From Thermosyntropha lipolytica DSM 11003 (GTDB taxonomy: Bacteria > Bacillota > Syntrophomonadia > Syntrophomonadales > Syntrophomonadaceae), in NCBI RefSeq assembly GCF_900129805.1, contig NZ_FQWY01000005.1, forward strand, positions 1 through 64,000: DNA of 64,000 nucleotides, written 5' to 3'. Of the stretch, positions 54,526 to 64,000 are shown in pieces (the first letter of the stretch is position 1; every line of letters starts with the position of its first letter). The position numbers and the translations under genes were made by a program. A model generated the notes under the pieces. That model searched no databases. It was given only the letters and a program-made list of their open reading frames with translations, and had not been told where the DNA came from.

Positions 54526-54710
54526 AGTATCTGCCGCCTGGTGGCAAATGCTTTCAGCTTAATTTTTAATCTATTACACCTGTTTTTCTTCTCCTTCCTC
54601 GCCATTTTATTTCCAGAGACAGGAATAACCAAAACTATTATCTTCAGAAGTTTTAAAGGCAGGGAATTAAATTATAAAACAAAACAAGGGAAGGGAAAAG
54701 AGGGTTCTTT

Positions 54711-54762
54711 AAGGAAAATAAAAAGGAACAGCTTCCCCTTTTTAAAAACAGGAAACTATTCC
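54711..54762 (-). terminator. Terminator of the arg operon
   Basis: GGAATAGTTTCC and GGAAGCTGTTCC pair over 12 positions including U-G pairs (54762-54751 and 54736-54725), followed on the minus strand by TTTTTATTTT. Confidence 0.75.
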
Positions 54763-54782
54763 CCTATCTTCAAGCCCTTTTA

Positions 54783-55988
54783 TTATTCTCCTTTTATTTT
54801 TCTCTCCAGCAAAGCCTGCACCGTTAAGGGAAGGCCAAACAGGTTGATAAAGCCCTGGGCATCTTTATGGCTGTACATTTCGCTGGCACCAAAGGTAGCC
54901 AGTTCTTCGTTATACAGTGAATAAGGCGACCAGGAGGCTACTGCCTGACAGCTTCCTTTATAAAGTTTAACCTTAACCGTACCGGTTACCGTTTTCTGCG
55001 TCTCTTCCACAAAAGCATCCAGGGCATATCTTAATTTGCAGAACCAGTTGCCGTCATAAACCAGTTCAGCATAGGTAATAGCCATTTCATGCTTGAATTT
55101 GAGGGTGCGCCTGTCCAGGGTCAGCCTTTCCAGTTCATCATGAGCTGTATAGAGTATGGTTCCCCCCGGGGTTTCATAGACTCCCCTTGATTTCATGCCT
55201 ACCAGCCGGTTTTCCACCATGCTTACAATTCCTACGCCGTTGGCACCACCTATGCGGTTTAATTCCATAAGGAGCTCAACTGGCCCGTAAGCTTTACCAT
55301 TGATAGCTACCGGCACCCCTTTTTCAAAGCTTATTTCCAGATAGGTTGGCTGATCAGGAGCCTTTTCCGGCGGAACAGTTAATACATAAAGGTCATCTTT
55401 AGGTTCATTGGCCGGGTCTTCCAGATCGCCTCCCTCATGGGATATATGCCACAGGTTGCGGTCCCGGCTGTATATCTTTTCCTTGGTAACCGGGACTTCT
55501 ATCCCGTGCTTGGCGGCATAATCAATGGCATCTTCCCGGGATTTTATATCCCACTCCCGCCAGGGAGCAATAATCTTAAGGTGGGGATTTAAAGCTTTTA
55601 CCCCCAGTTCAAACCTTACCTGGTCATTGCCCTTGCCGGTAGCCCCATGACAAACAGCAACCGCCCCTTCCTTCTCCGCAATTTCTACCATCTTTTTGGC
55701 TATAAGCGGGCGGGCAAAAGAAGTTCCCAGGAGATATTTTTTCTCATAAATAGCACCGGCTTTTAAAACCGGGAAAATATAATCCCGCACAAATTCTTCT
55801 TTTAAATCTTCGACATATATCCTGGAGGCTCCCGACTTAATCGCCTTTTCTTTTATATTGTCCAGTTCCTCCCCCTGTCCCAGATCAGCACAGAAGGCAA
55901 TTACTTCATAGCCATAGTTTTCTTTAAGCCAGGGAATGATGATAGAGGTGTCCAGTCCTCCTGAATAAGCTAAAACTACTTTTTCCAT
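54783..55988 (-). CDS. argG: Argininosuccinate synthase
   Basis: 401 residues. The ATP-binding N-terminus is [17 protein letters not shown]; downstream are [15 protein letters not shown] and [12 protein letters not shown]. It joins citrulline and aspartate. AGGAGGAAGGGTTTT precedes the ATG; 17 bases after argF. Last gene of the operon, though argH is elsewhere. Confidence 0.97.
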   Translation of the reverse strand: MEKVVLAYSGGLDTSIIIPWLKENYGYEVIAFCADLGQGEELDNIKEKAIKSGASRIYVEDLKEEFVRDYIFPVLKAGAIYEKKYLLGTSFARPLIAKKMVEIAEKEGAVAVCHGATGKGNDQVRFELGVKALNPHLKIIAPWREWDIKSREDAIDYAAKHGIEVPVTKEKIYSRDRNLWHISHEGGDLEDPANEPKDDLYVLTVPPEKAPDQPTYLEISFEKGVPVAINGKAYGPVELLMELNRIGGANGVGIVSMVENRLVGMKSRGVYETPGGTILYTAHDELERLTLDRRTLKFKHEMAITYAELVYDGNWFCKLRYALDAFVEETQKTVTGTVKVKLYKGSCQAVASWSPYSLYNEELATFGASEMYSHKDAQGFINLFGLPLTVQALLERKIKGE

Positions 55989-56005
55989 AAAACCCTTCCT
56001 CCTGT

Positions 56006-56947
56006 TTACATAATAACTGCCATTATAGCCTTATGGGCATGCAGGCGGTTTTCTGCCTGGTCAAAAACTACCGACTGCGGGCCATCCATAACCTCATCAG
56101 TTATCTCTTTGCCTCTCTTGGCCGGCAGGCAGTGCAGGACAATCGCCCCTTTAGCTGCCAGGCTCATAAGTTCGGCATTAACCTGATAAGGCCAGAAGCT
56201 TTTTTCCTTTTCTTCGGCCTCATTTTCCTGCCCCATGCTGGCCCATACATCAGTATACACTATATCGGCATCTTTTACAGCCTCTTTAGGATCATTTACT
56301 ACCCAGAGCCTGGCCCCGGTAGCCCTGGCATCCTCCTTAGCTTTGGCCAGTATCTCGCTGTTAGGTTCAAAACCGGGAGGAGTGGCGATCACTACATCCA
56401 TCCCCACTTTGGCTCCGCCAAAAAGCAGAGAATGGGCTACATTATTGCCATCTCCGACAAAAGCACATTTCAGGCCTTTTAAAGCTCCTTTGTGTTCCTG
56501 AATAGTCATCAAATCCCCTATAATCTGGGTAGGATGCAGAAGATCGGTAAGCCCGTTTATTACCGGGACATCGGCATAGTAAGCCAGTTCCAGAACTTCC
56601 TCATGGGCAAAGGTGCGGATCATTATGCCATCTACCATGCGGGAAAGGACTTTGGCTGTATCTTTTATCGTCTCTCCTCTTCCCAGCTGAATATCCCGCG
56701 GGCTTAAAAACAGAGCATGCCCCCCCAGCTGGTACATGCCTACTTCAAACGCCACCCGGGTGCGGGTAGAAGACTTCTGAAATATCATGCCCAGGGTTTT
56801 GCCTTTCAGATAATGGTGCTCTACCCCTTCTTTCTGCATCTTTTTTAAACCATGTCCTACTTCCAGAATATAGGCTATCTCTTCTACGGTAAAATCATGG
56901 ATGCTGATAAAATCCCGTCCTCTAAGCCGGTCATCGATTTTAAGCAT
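56006..56947 (-). CDS. argF: Ornithine carbamoyltransferase
   Basis: 313 residues. Carbamoyl-phosphate site [13 protein letters not shown], ornithine loop LHPTQIIGD and C-terminal [13 protein letters not shown] are all present. It makes citrulline from ornithine and carbamoyl phosphate. It is 13 bases after argD. No arcA/arcC, so an anabolic role is favoured. Confidence 0.97.
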   Translation of the reverse strand: MLKIDDRLRGRDFISIHDFTVEEIAYILEVGHGLKKMQKEGVEHHYLKGKTLGMIFQKSSTRTRVAFEVGMYQLGGHALFLSPRDIQLGRGETIKDTAKVLSRMVDGIMIRTFAHEEVLELAYYADVPVINGLTDLLHPTQIIGDLMTIQEHKGALKGLKCAFVGDGNNVAHSLLFGGAKVGMDVVIATPPGFEPNSEILAKAKEDARATGARLWVVNDPKEAVKDADIVYTDVWASMGQENEAEEKEKSFWPYQVNAELMSLAAKGAIVLHCLPAKRGKEITDEVMDGPQSVVFDQAENRLHAHKAIMAVIM

Positions 56948-56960
56948 TTTCTCCTCTCCT

Positions 56961-58151
56961 TTACTCCTGCCATATTTTTAAAGCCTCTTTAAATATATTT
57001 ACCGCCTGGTTTATTTCTGTCCGGTTAACAGTCAAAGGCGGAACCAAACGGACTACATTAGGCCCGGCTCCTATAAGGAGCAAGCCTTTTTGCCGGCAAA
57101 TATCAATCAACCCTTTAACTTCACGGTCCCATTCCACTCCTAAAATCAGCCCCTTGCCCCTTATTTCTTTTATCCGGCTATCACCTATTTGCATTAGCGC
57201 TTCCCTTAAGATTTCTCCCTTAGCTTCTACTTCGCGTAAAAATTCTTCTTTCGCCACTATATCTACTACCTTTCCTCCTACCGCACAGGCCAGAGGATTG
57301 CCGCCAAAAGTGGAAGCATGATCGCCAGGGGCAAAACCAGAAGCTGCCTTTTCCGTTGCCAGCATGGCTCCTATAGGGAATCCTCCCCCCAGACCTTTAG
57401 CTAGGGTTAATATATCAGGCTTCACCCCATAATGCTCAAAAGCAAAAAACTTGCCTGTTCTTCCTACCCCGGTCTGCACTTCATCCAGAATAAGGAGTAT
57501 CCCTTCCCGATCGCAAATCTGGCGCAAAGAACGCAAGAAATTCAGGTCTGCCGGCCTTATACCTCCTTCTCCCTGTATCGGCTCCACCATTATGCCGGCT
57601 ACGGTATCGTCAATAAGGCTTTCTACCGACATTATATTATTGTACTCGGCATATAAAAACCCTTCCAGAAGCGGGGCAAAACCCTCATGGTACTTTGCCT
57701 GGCCGGTAGCCGTCAATGCCCCCATGGTACGGCCGTGAAAAGAATTTTTAAAAACAATTATCCGGTTTCTTTCCGGTTTATTCTGCCGGTAAAAATATTT
57801 GCGGGCAAGCTTAATCGCCCCCTCATTGGCCTCCGCCCCGCTGTTGCAGAAAAAAACCTTATCAAGGCCAGAAAGCCTGGTTAGCTTTGAAGCCAGCTCC
57901 ACCTGCGGCTCTATCCAGTACAGATTAGAAACATGCCACAGCTTCTGGCTCTGTTCCTGAACCGTCTTTACCAGCTCCTCATGGCAGTGGCCCAGAGAAC
58001 AGGTAGCAATACCGGCCACAAAATCCAGATACTGTTTGCCATCCGCATCTACGACATAAGAACCTTTCCCCTTAACCAGAGCCACGGGCAAACGGGCATA
58101 AGTAGCCATAATATGTTCTTTTCCTTTATCAATAATCGCCTGGTTGGTCAT
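56961..58151 (-). CDS. argD: Acetylornithine aminotransferase
   Basis: About 396 residues, class III aminotransferase. PLP lysine in ILTLAKGLGGGFPIGA; other marks are FCNSGAEANEGAIKLAR and LILDEVQTGVGRTG. It converts N-acetylglutamate semialdehyde to N-acetylornithine. ATG at 58151 has GGAG eight bases upstream, preferred to the TTG one codon earlier. Confidence 0.96.
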   Translation of the reverse strand: MTNQAIIDKGKEHIMATYARLPVALVKGKGSYVVDADGKQYLDFVAGIATCSLGHCHEELVKTVQEQSQKLWHVSNLYWIEPQVELASKLTRLSGLDKVFFCNSGAEANEGAIKLARKYFYRQNKPERNRIIVFKNSFHGRTMGALTATGQAKYHEGFAPLLEGFLYAEYNNIMSVESLIDDTVAGIMVEPIQGEGGIRPADLNFLRSLRQICDREGILLILDEVQTGVGRTGKFFAFEHYGVKPDILTLAKGLGGGFPIGAMLATEKAASGFAPGDHASTFGGNPLACAVGGKVVDIVAKEEFLREVEAKGEILREALMQIGDSRIKEIRGKGLILGVEWDREVKGLIDICRQKGLLLIGAGPNVVRLVPPLTVNRTEINQAVNIFKEALKIWQE

Positions 58152-58169
58152 CAAGGCTTCTCCTTTCTC

Positions 58170-59033
58170 CTATTCATTGATTACCATGGTTCCGATCCCT
58201 TGATTGGTAAATATCTCCAGAAGGATAGCGTGCGGAACCCTTCCGTCAATAATGTGGGTTCTCCCTACTCCACCGGTTACCGCTTCTACACAGCATTTTA
58301 CCTTGGGCAGCATACCGCCGGCTATAACCCCTTCTCTGATGTAGGTTTCTACTTCACTTACCTTGAGCACCGATATGAGAGATTCCGGATCGGCAGGATC
58401 CCGCAGCAGCCCGGGCACATCAGTCAGCAAAACCAGCTTATCTGCCTTCACCGCTACTGCAATAGCTGCCGCTGCCAGGTCAGCATTAATATTATAACTC
58501 TGTTTCCGGGCATCCATGCCGATAGGGGCAATTACCGGTATATAGCCATTTTCTATAACCGTTTCGATTATCTGGGGGTTTACACTCCTCACTTCTCCCA
58601 CAAATCCCAGTTTGCCGGAAGGATCAATAGGGCCGGCTTTGATAAGCCCCCCATCCTTACCGGAAATGCCGATGGCTTTTCCCCCGCTGGCTTCAATTCC
58701 AGCCACAATCTCCTTGTTCACCTTGCCTACCAGGACCATTTCCACTATCTCCATGGTCTCAGCATCGGTAACCCTTAAACCATCGATGAACTCCGTACCC
58801 AAACCTAATCTTTTAAGCATCCCGCTTATCTCCGGCCCCCCGCCGTGTACTACGATCGGATGCATCCCTACATATTTCATGAGGACAATATCCTGCATCA
58901 CTTTATCTTTAAGCTCACAGTCGGTCATCGCCGCCCCGCCGTATTTTATCACTACCTTTTTCCCGTAAAATTCTTTAATATAAGGCAGGGCTTCTACTAA
59001 TATTTCAGCCTTTTCCATCGGACTTGCTACCAT
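58170..59033 (-). CDS. argB: Acetylglutamate kinase
   Basis: 287 residues. Gly-rich motifs KYGGAAM and VHGGGPEISGMLKRLG bind ATP and acetylglutamate; GGMLPKVKCCVEAV is near the end. Likely the arginine-sensitive hexameric type, from the N-terminal helix. GGGGGGAATATAG precedes the ATG; 15 bases after argJ. Confidence 0.96.
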   Translation of the reverse strand: MVASPMEKAEILVEALPYIKEFYGKKVVIKYGGAAMTDCELKDKVMQDIVLMKYVGMHPIVVHGGGPEISGMLKRLGLGTEFIDGLRVTDAETMEIVEMVLVGKVNKEIVAGIEASGGKAIGISGKDGGLIKAGPIDPSGKLGFVGEVRSVNPQIIETVIENGYIPVIAPIGMDARKQSYNINADLAAAAIAVAVKADKLVLLTDVPGLLRDPADPESLISVLKVSEVETYIREGVIAGGMLPKVKCCVEAVTGGVGRTHIIDGRVPHAILLEIFTNQGIGTMVINE

Positions 59034-59048
59034 CTATATTCCCCCCCA

Positions 59049-60254
59049 TCAAGTCCGGTATTCCGCATTTATGCGCACATACTCATAAGAAAGGTCACAT
59101 CCCCAGGCGGTAGCAGAAAAATCTCCTGCTTTAAGATCTACCTTTATTATTACCGGATCCTTTTCTAATTCCTGCCGCGCCTTATCTTCATCAAAAACAA
59201 GCCCCATGCCGTTTTCCGCCATCTTTTCCTCCCCCAGATAGACATCCACCTTATAAGGATCAAAGTCGGCTCCTGAATATCCGGCCGCAGCCAGGATCCT
59301 TCCCCAGTTGGCATCCTTGCCAAAAACTGCCGCCTTGGTGAGGTTGGAAGAAACGATAGAACGGGCAATAAGCCGGGCCGTCTTTTCATCCGGGGCATTA
59401 ACCACCTTAACCTCAATAAGCCGGGTAGCCCCCTCCCCATCCCGGGCAATCATCTTGGCCAGGCTTATATTTACAAAATCTACCGCCTCTTTAAACCTTT
59501 TAAAAGCAGGAGATGCCGGGTCATCAATAATCCGGTTGCCGGCCAGCCCATTGGCCATGATAAGTGCCATATCATTAGTTGAAGTATCACGGTCCACACT
59601 TATCATATTGTAGGAAATGTCGGCTGAAGACCTGATAACTTCCCTTAAGCATTCGGCAGTAATAGCTGCATCAGTTGTTATAAAAGCCAGCATAGTGGCC
59701 ATCTGGGGATGGATCATCCCTGAGCCTTTGGCTATCGCCCCGATTTTAACCGGTTGGCCGTCAATTTCTATCTCTACTGCGATTTCCTTGGTTACAAGGT
59801 CAGTAGTCAAAATAGCCAGGGCTGCTTCATGTCCTCCCTCCCGGCTCAGCTTTTCATAAGCCCTCTTTATGCCATCCCTTATTTTATCCATAGGCATAAA
59901 TACCCCGATAACCCCGGTCGATGCAACCAGGACATCTTCCGGGCTTATCCCCAGTAGCTTAGCCGTAAGGCCTGCCATTTCCAGGGTATCCTTTACCCCT
60001 CTTTCTCCCGTGCAGGCATTGGCATTGCCGCTGTTTACCACTATCGCCTGAGCCTGTCCATCTTCCAGATGTTTGCGGGTTATATCCACACAGGCCGCCC
60101 TTACCTTATTGGTGGTAAAAACCCCGGCCGCCTGACACTTAACCTCAGAATATATAATAGCTATATCCCTTTTGCCCTTTTTCTTAACCCCTGAACATAC
60201 TGCTCCCGCTTTGAAGCCTTCAGGGGCAGTTATAGAACCCTCGATAATCTTCAT
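59049..60254 (-). CDS. argJ: Bifunctional ornithine acetyltransferase / N-acetylglutamate synthase
   Basis: 401 residues. The self-cleavage motif is GSGMIHPQMATMLAFITTDA (Thr of ATML becomes the nucleophile of the beta chain). Other conserved segments are VFTTNKVRAACVD and FGKDANWGRILAAAGYS. It recycles the acetyl group; since no argA or argE is present it may also make N-acetylglutamate. AGGATGATGAAAT before the ATG. Confidence 0.95.
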   Translation of the reverse strand: MKIIEGSITAPEGFKAGAVCSGVKKKGKRDIAIIYSEVKCQAAGVFTTNKVRAACVDITRKHLEDGQAQAIVVNSGNANACTGERGVKDTLEMAGLTAKLLGISPEDVLVASTGVIGVFMPMDKIRDGIKRAYEKLSREGGHEAALAILTTDLVTKEIAVEIEIDGQPVKIGAIAKGSGMIHPQMATMLAFITTDAAITAECLREVIRSSADISYNMISVDRDTSTNDMALIMANGLAGNRIIDDPASPAFKRFKEAVDFVNISLAKMIARDGEGATRLIEVKVVNAPDEKTARLIARSIVSSNLTKAAVFGKDANWGRILAAAGYSGADFDPYKVDVYLGEEKMAENGMGLVFDEDKARQELEKDPVIIKVDLKAGDFSATAWGCDLSYEYVRINAEYRT

Positions 60255-60291
60255 ATTTCATCATCCTCCCGAAAATCATCTGCTAGATTTT

Positions 60292-61338
60292 TTACGGAAA
60301 TAAAGGAACCAGATTTCTTAAGCCTTTGCCTTCATCTATCCCTAACACCAGATTCAAATTCTGCAGAGCCTGCCCGGAAGCTCCTTTGACTAGGTTGTCG
60401 ATAGCCGAAACAATAATCCCTTTTCTCCTCTTTTCATCAGCATAAATGCCGATATCTATAAAATTGCTGCCGGCTACCCATTTGGTATGGGGCATAGTCC
60501 CTTCCGGCAAAATGCGGACAAAAAACTCATCTCTGTACTCCTCCCGGAGAACCTGCCTCATATCTTCCTCTTTTACCCCTTCTTTAAGCTCTACATAAAT
60601 AGTGCTCAAAATCCCCCGGCTCATCGGAATAAGGTGGGGGGTAAAAACCATGTCCACCCGGGAGCCGGCTGCCTTTTCCAGCTCCTGTTTTATCTCCGGA
60701 AAATGCCGGTGACTTCCTACCCCATAAGCCTTAACCCCTTCATTTACCTCACAGAAAAGGCTTCCGGTTTTCAAACCTCTTCCCGCTCCGGAAACCCCGG
60801 TTTTAGCATCAATAATTATATTTTCCGTTTTGATAATCCCGGCTTTAAGAAGAGGAGATAAAGGTATTATGCTTCCCGTCGGGAAACAGCCGGGATTGGC
60901 AATAATCGAAGCCTTTTTTATCTCTTCCCGGTTAAGCTCAGGAATACCGTAAACCGCTTCCCCTAAAAGTTCTCTATTTTCATGCCTCTTTTCATAATAT
61001 TCTTCATAAACTTCCGGATCTTTAAGACGAAAATCCGCTCCCAGGTCAACACATTTTACCCCGGCCTTATGAAGTTCGGTAACAAGCGGAACCGAAAGCC
61101 CGTGGGGGAGAGCTAAAAAAACTGCCTGACATTCTTTTTTTATCATCTCCAGATCAGTTGCCATACAGGTTATTGAACAAAAATGAGCCAGGTGAGGGTA
61201 CACCTCATCTATCCTTTTTCCCACATTATCTACCGAAAATATAAAAGCTGCTTCCAGCTCGTCATGGCCGGCCATCAGCCGCAAAAGGTCAGCTGCTGTA
61301 TAACCATCCCCGATAATGCCAACCTTGTATTTTCCCAT
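60292..61338 (-). CDS. argC: N-acetyl-gamma-glutamyl-phosphate reductase
   Basis: 348 residues. N-terminal NAD(P) domain starts KVGIIGDGYTAADLLRLM, the catalytic cysteine is in ANPGCFPTGSI, and the catalytic His region is AYGVGSHRHFPEI. First gene of argC-J-B-D-F-G. AGGAGGAGGCAG lies before the ATG and a strong promoter with ARG-like box is upstream. Confidence 0.96.
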   Translation of the reverse strand: MGKYKVGIIGDGYTAADLLRLMAGHDELEAAFIFSVDNVGKRIDEVYPHLAHFCSITCMATDLEMIKKECQAVFLALPHGLSVPLVTELHKAGVKCVDLGADFRLKDPEVYEEYYEKRHENRELLGEAVYGIPELNREEIKKASIIANPGCFPTGSIIPLSPLLKAGIIKTENIIIDAKTGVSGAGRGLKTGSLFCEVNEGVKAYGVGSHRHFPEIKQELEKAAGSRVDMVFTPHLIPMSRGILSTIYVELKEGVKEEDMRQVLREEYRDEFFVRILPEGTMPHTKWVAGSNFIDIGIYADEKRRKGIIVSAIDNLVKGASGQALQNLNLVLGIDEGKGLRNLVPLFP

Positions 61339-61416
61339 CAGAAACTGCCTCCTCCTGACCTATCTATAAATGTATATAAAATATCCATATCCTGTAACAG
61401 GTTTTAGGTTTTAATA

Positions 61417-61445
61417 ATTATACATCTACATGAATATTTTTGCAA
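61417..61445 (-). promoter_or_regulatory. Promoter of the arg operon with overlapping ARG-like box
   Basis: TTGCAA (61445-61440) and TATAAT (61422-61417) with 17 bases on the minus strand, a near-consensus promoter about 80 bases before argC. The -35 and spacer contain TGCAAAAATATTCA (61444-61431), close to the ArgR/AhrC operator TGAATwwwwATTCA with a difference of two bases. Repression by arginine is the likely effect. Confidence 0.75.
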
Positions 61446-61450
61446 TAGGC

Positions 61451-61503
61451 AAAAAAGACGGTTCTTCCGTGCTCTAAAGAACACAAAAGAACCGCCCTTT
61501 TTA
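61451..61503 (-). terminator. Terminator of rpoN
   Basis: AAAAAGGgCGGTTCTT pairs with AAGAACCGtCTTTTTT, with internal GTGTTC pairing, and ends in T-rich sequence on the minus strand. It directly abuts the arg promoter and has the same GGTTC-type core as the dispersed repeats. Confidence 0.85.
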
Positions 61504-62886
61504 ATACCTTTTTCTAGATACAGCAGGTGGTATGCCCAATTCCTGCCGGTATTTAGCCACCGTACGGCGGGAAATTTTTATGCCTTTTTCTTCTAATATC
61601 TTGGTTATCGCTTCATCACTTAAAGGATGGGAACTGTCTTCCCCGGCTATAATATCATGCAGCATATGTTTTATGCTGGTAGAAGATACCTTTTCTTCTC
61701 CTCCGGCCTGTAACCCACTGCTGAAAAAGAACTTCAGCTCAAAAAGGCCCTGCGGGGTCTGCATATATTTGTTGGCTACCGCCCTGCTCACCGTTGATTC
61801 ATGAACATTTACCATCTCGGCTACCTGTTTTAAAGTCAAAGGTTTAAGATAAGCTATGCCTTTATCCAAAAACTCCTTTTGCCTATCTACAATACAGCGG
61901 GCTACTTTGTATAAAGTCATGCGGCGCTGTTCAATGCTTTTTATAAGCCACAGCGCTGACCCCATCTTTTCCTCCAGGTATTTTTTGGTTTCAGGCGAAA
62001 AATTCTCCGGGCTGCGCAAAATCTCTTCATATACATGGTTAATCATCAAGCGCGGGAAATTAATGTCATTTATGATTACCACATATTCGCCTTCAATTTT
62101 TTCCACCAGCACATCAGGCACTACATACTTAATCTCTTCATTATTGCTGTATTGCAATCCCGGCCTGGGGTCCAGGGTGCGGATAAGGTCGCATATATCC
62201 TGTACTTCTTTCTGGGATACCCCTAGTTTTTGCGCAATTTTATTTATCCGCCCTCTGGCCACATCATCCAGATGGTTTTGAATAATCGCCCGGGCCAGGC
62301 TGCTCTCTTTGCCATAATGCATAAGCTGTAAAAGAAGGCATTCGGCCAGATCGCGGGCTCCTACCCCATAAGGGCTAAAGGTTTGAATTACTTTGAGCAC
62401 TTTTTCTACTTTTTCCCTCTCCTGGTTAAGGTGAGAAGCTATTTCTTCTACGGATACCGTCAGGTATCCATTATTATCAATATTGCCAATAATATAATCG
62501 CCTATTTCCAAATCTTCCGGATCCTTCAAGGCCAAACTAAGCTGAAAATGAAGGTGTTCATAAAGGCTGGGCTGACGGGTGATATAATTTTCAAAATTTT
62601 TATATTCCTCTTTTTCCCGTACATTTATCCCTATATCCCGGTCATGGTAATACTCCAGCCATTCTTCGATTTTATCTTCATCAGCGGCTAATTCTTCCCG
62701 GTCCTCTTTTTCCTCTTCCCCCTCTTCATCCCTTTCTTCTAAAAAAGGATTTTCGGCCAGTTCACGATTTATATGCTCCTGCAGCTCCAAAGCCGACATC
62801 TGCAGAACAGCTATAGCCTGACGCAGTTCAGGTGTTATGATCAGTTTTTGCTGTTGTTCCATAAAAATCTCATGGGTTATTTTCAT
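61501..62886 (-). CDS. rpoN: RNA polymerase sigma-54 factor
   Basis: About 461 residues. Region I is Gln/Leu-rich (MEQQQKLIITPELRQAIAVLQMSALELQEHI), region II is acidic (EERDEEGEEEKEDREE), region III has the core-binding and HTH parts (VHESTVSRAVANKY), and the RpoN box SRRTVAKYRQELGIP is at the C-terminus. It directs transcription of activator-dependent -24/-12 promoters. ATG at 62886 is preferred to 62892 for spacing from GGGGG. No enhancer-binding regulator is in this window. Confidence 0.96.
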   Translation of the reverse strand: MKITHEIFMEQQQKLIITPELRQAIAVLQMSALELQEHINRELAENPFLEERDEEGEEEKEDREELAADEDKIEEWLEYYHDRDIGINVREKEEYKNFENYITRQPSLYEHLHFQLSLALKDPEDLEIGDYIIGNIDNNGYLTVSVEEIASHLNQEREKVEKVLKVIQTFSPYGVGARDLAECLLLQLMHYGKESSLARAIIQNHLDDVARGRINKIAQKLGVSQKEVQDICDLIRTLDPRPGLQYSNNEEIKYVVPDVLVEKIEGEYVVIINDINFPRLMINHVYEEILRSPENFSPETKKYLEEKMGSALWLIKSIEQRRMTLYKVARCIVDRQKEFLDKGIAYLKPLTLKQVAEMVNVHESTVSRAVANKYMQTPQGLFELKFFFSSGLQAGGEEKVSSTSIKHMLHDIIAGEDSSHPLSDEAITKILEEKGIKISRRTVAKYRQELGIPPAVSRKRY

Positions 62887-62956
62887 AAACATCCCCCGCT
62901 TTCTTGCCTGAAAAAGCTAGCCTATCTCTAAAACCCATTTTATGCTCGGTATCCGG

Positions 62957-63901
62957 TTATAATTCATGCAACAAGTCTTCCGCGGTCTTTTCCAGCTTAC
63001 GCATGCGATAAGCTACCCCTGACTTACTTAAAGGGGGGTCTAGCATCTCGCCCAATTCTTTCAGCGACAAATCGGGATATTCCAGTCTAAGCAGGGCCAG
63101 TTCCCTTAAAGGAGGAGAAAGTATATTGAACCCTTTCTCTTTTTTAAGCCTTTCTAAAAGCTCAATCTGCCGCATGGAAGCATCGATAGTTTTAGTAAGA
63201 TTGGCTGTTTCACAGTTCACCTGGCGGTTAATATCATTACGCATGGATTTTATAATGCGCACATTCTCATAATGGAGCAAAGCCTTGCTGGCACCTATTA
63301 TGCGTAGAAAATCCCCTATTTTTTCACTATCTTTTATATATAATACCGGCATATTTTTTCTCTCTACTTTTTTCGCTTCCAGGCCCAGCTTTTGCAGTAT
63401 TTTTTGTACTTCACCAGCCATCCCTTCTTCCGGCAAAGTAATCTCCAGATGATACTGTTCTTCGGGCCTGCTTATAAAACCCCGGCTCAAAAAAATCCCG
63501 CGCATATAAGAACGCCGGCAGCAATTGCGGCTTACCATTTCTTTAATTACCTTTCTCCCCTTTATCTCCCCTCTGCTGTCTAAAGGCCAAAATGCATTTA
63601 AAAACGCATAATCTTCAGGCGTTTTTAAAGGTACATTTACTACATAAATCCGCTCCTTGTTAAACCTTTTTTTATTTTCCATCCGCACCGCCGGCTGCCA
63701 GGGGCTGGTCCTTTTTATGAGCAGAAAAACCTTGCGGGCACTTGATGCGCTTTCGGTTTCGATGCGCAGAAAAACTTCTTCCTTTTCTTTTCTTATCGTA
63801 GCTGCCGCCGCCAGGAAAGCAGCCAGTTCCGCTTTCTGACAGCACATTTTATCCGGCATCACCCGGGTAAGTTCATTCTTTACCTCCTGCGAAAAGCTCA
63901 T
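62957..63901 (-). CDS. whiA: DNA-binding protein WhiA
   Basis: 314 residues. The LAGLIDADG-like N-terminal domain begins SFSQEVKNELTRV, and the HTH at the C-terminus includes LSLKELGEMLDPPLSKSGVAYRMRKL. WhiA affects sporulation septation in Actinobacteria and cell division in Bacillus. GAGGTAGGCTT precedes the ATG at 63901. The gene normally follows yvcK, matching the next feature. Confidence 0.95.
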   Translation of the reverse strand: MSFSQEVKNELTRVMPDKMCCQKAELAAFLAAAATIRKEKEEVFLRIETESASSARKVFLLIKRTSPWQPAVRMENKKRFNKERIYVVNVPLKTPEDYAFLNAFWPLDSRGEIKGRKVIKEMVSRNCCRRSYMRGIFLSRGFISRPEEQYHLEITLPEEGMAGEVQKILQKLGLEAKKVERKNMPVLYIKDSEKIGDFLRIIGASKALLHYENVRIIKSMRNDINRQVNCETANLTKTIDASMRQIELLERLKKEKGFNILSPPLRELALLRLEYPDLSLKELGEMLDPPLSKSGVAYRMRKLEKTAEDLLHEL

Positions 63902-63951
63902 AAGCCTACCTCTGCCTATCTAATTAATCTAGCCTGCTTACCTATTTCATT

Positions 63952-64000
63952 TTACGGTATGGTTGCCAGTACATCAATTATAACCCTGGCCAGTTTATAA
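63952..64000 (-). CDS. C-terminal end of a probable YvcK/GluK-like protein
   Basis: The edge shows a stop at 63952-63954 preceded by YKLARVIIDVLATIP. By the rapZ-yvcK-whiA order of Firmicutes it is likely the tail of yvcK; the 15 residues are not enough to prove it. Confidence 0.4.
   Translation of the reverse strand, partial: YKLARVIIDVLATIP

Noticed and set aside
54508-54924. Plus-strand 138-codon frame between nrdD and argG
   Set aside because: It crosses an NrdR box, the arg terminator and antisense argG, with no ribosome binding site.
61501-62886. Sigma-54 (-24/-12) promoters in the window, prompted by rpoN
   Set aside because: A partial look at sequences around TGGCA and its complement found none with the required spacing to TTGC; not an exhaustive search.
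1-64000. CRISPR arrays, prophage or intact insertion sequence
   Set aside because: No regularly spaced direct repeats, integrase, transposase or phage structural genes were seen; only the short dispersed repeat pair.

Overview
The window looks like a chromosomal segment of an anaerobic, endospore-forming, probably syntrophic Firmicute. Most genes have strong AGGAGG-type ribosome binding sites, GTG and TTG starts are common, and the DNA is moderately AT-rich. The gene content combines sporulation-linked genes (spoVR, prkA, yhbH, a CotF-like coat protein), class III anaerobic ribonucleotide reductase, an acyl-CoA dehydrogenase/ETF/FixCX electron-transfer cluster, a lipase and polyhydroxyalkanoate (PHA) genes. 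This best resembles Syntrophomonadaceae (Syntrophomonas/Thermosyntropha type). That placement is inference from gene content, not a search result.

Nearly everything is on the minus strand. From left to right: 1-8 kb holds housekeeping genes (YkgJ-like protein, hexapeptide acyltransferase, rnhA, ComFB, HAD hydrolase, FmdB, a DUF815 ATPase with a CPBP protease, deoxynucleoside kinase). A frameshifted small gene lies near the left edge and one plus-strand crotonase sits at 4 kb. 8-12.7 kb is the prkA-yhbH-spoVR stationary-phase/sporulation cluster. 12.8-17.4 kb is acd-fixC-fixX-etfB-etfA, which should pass electrons between acyl-CoA and a quinone or ferredoxin. 17.5-25 kb has a MoxR/VWA pair, an HI0933-type flavoprotein, a chemoreceptor, a sugar nucleotidyltransferase and a terminator-capped structured interval.

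25.3-36.9 kb is the branched-chain amino acid locus ilvD-ilvB-ilvN-ilvC-leuA-leuC-leuD-leuB-cimA. It has a good promoter and a T-box leader whose specifier reads ATC (Ile). Both LeuA and CimA feed the shared LeuCD/LeuB chemistry. 37-45 kb holds an unrecognised 666-aa protein, a plus-strand HD-GYP/pyruvate-kinase-C-like/two-microprotein group, a YetF-like membrane protein, a second chemoreceptor, a CotF-like protein and tRNA-Thr(CGT).

45.5-54.5 kb contains argH, a lipase converging on phaC, then phaJ, a PhaE-like subunit and a phasin-like protein, followed by nrdD-nrdG preceded by two NrdR boxes 31 bp apart. 54.7-61.4 kb is argC-argJ-argB-argD-argF-argG behind a consensus promoter overlapped by an ARG-box-like operator. 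rpoN, whiA and the last codons of a probable yvcK close the window. I saw no CRISPR array, prophage or intact insertion sequence. The only dispersed repeat found is a ~40-bp pair carrying a GAACCGTCCCC motif. Functions are assigned from motifs read by eye.
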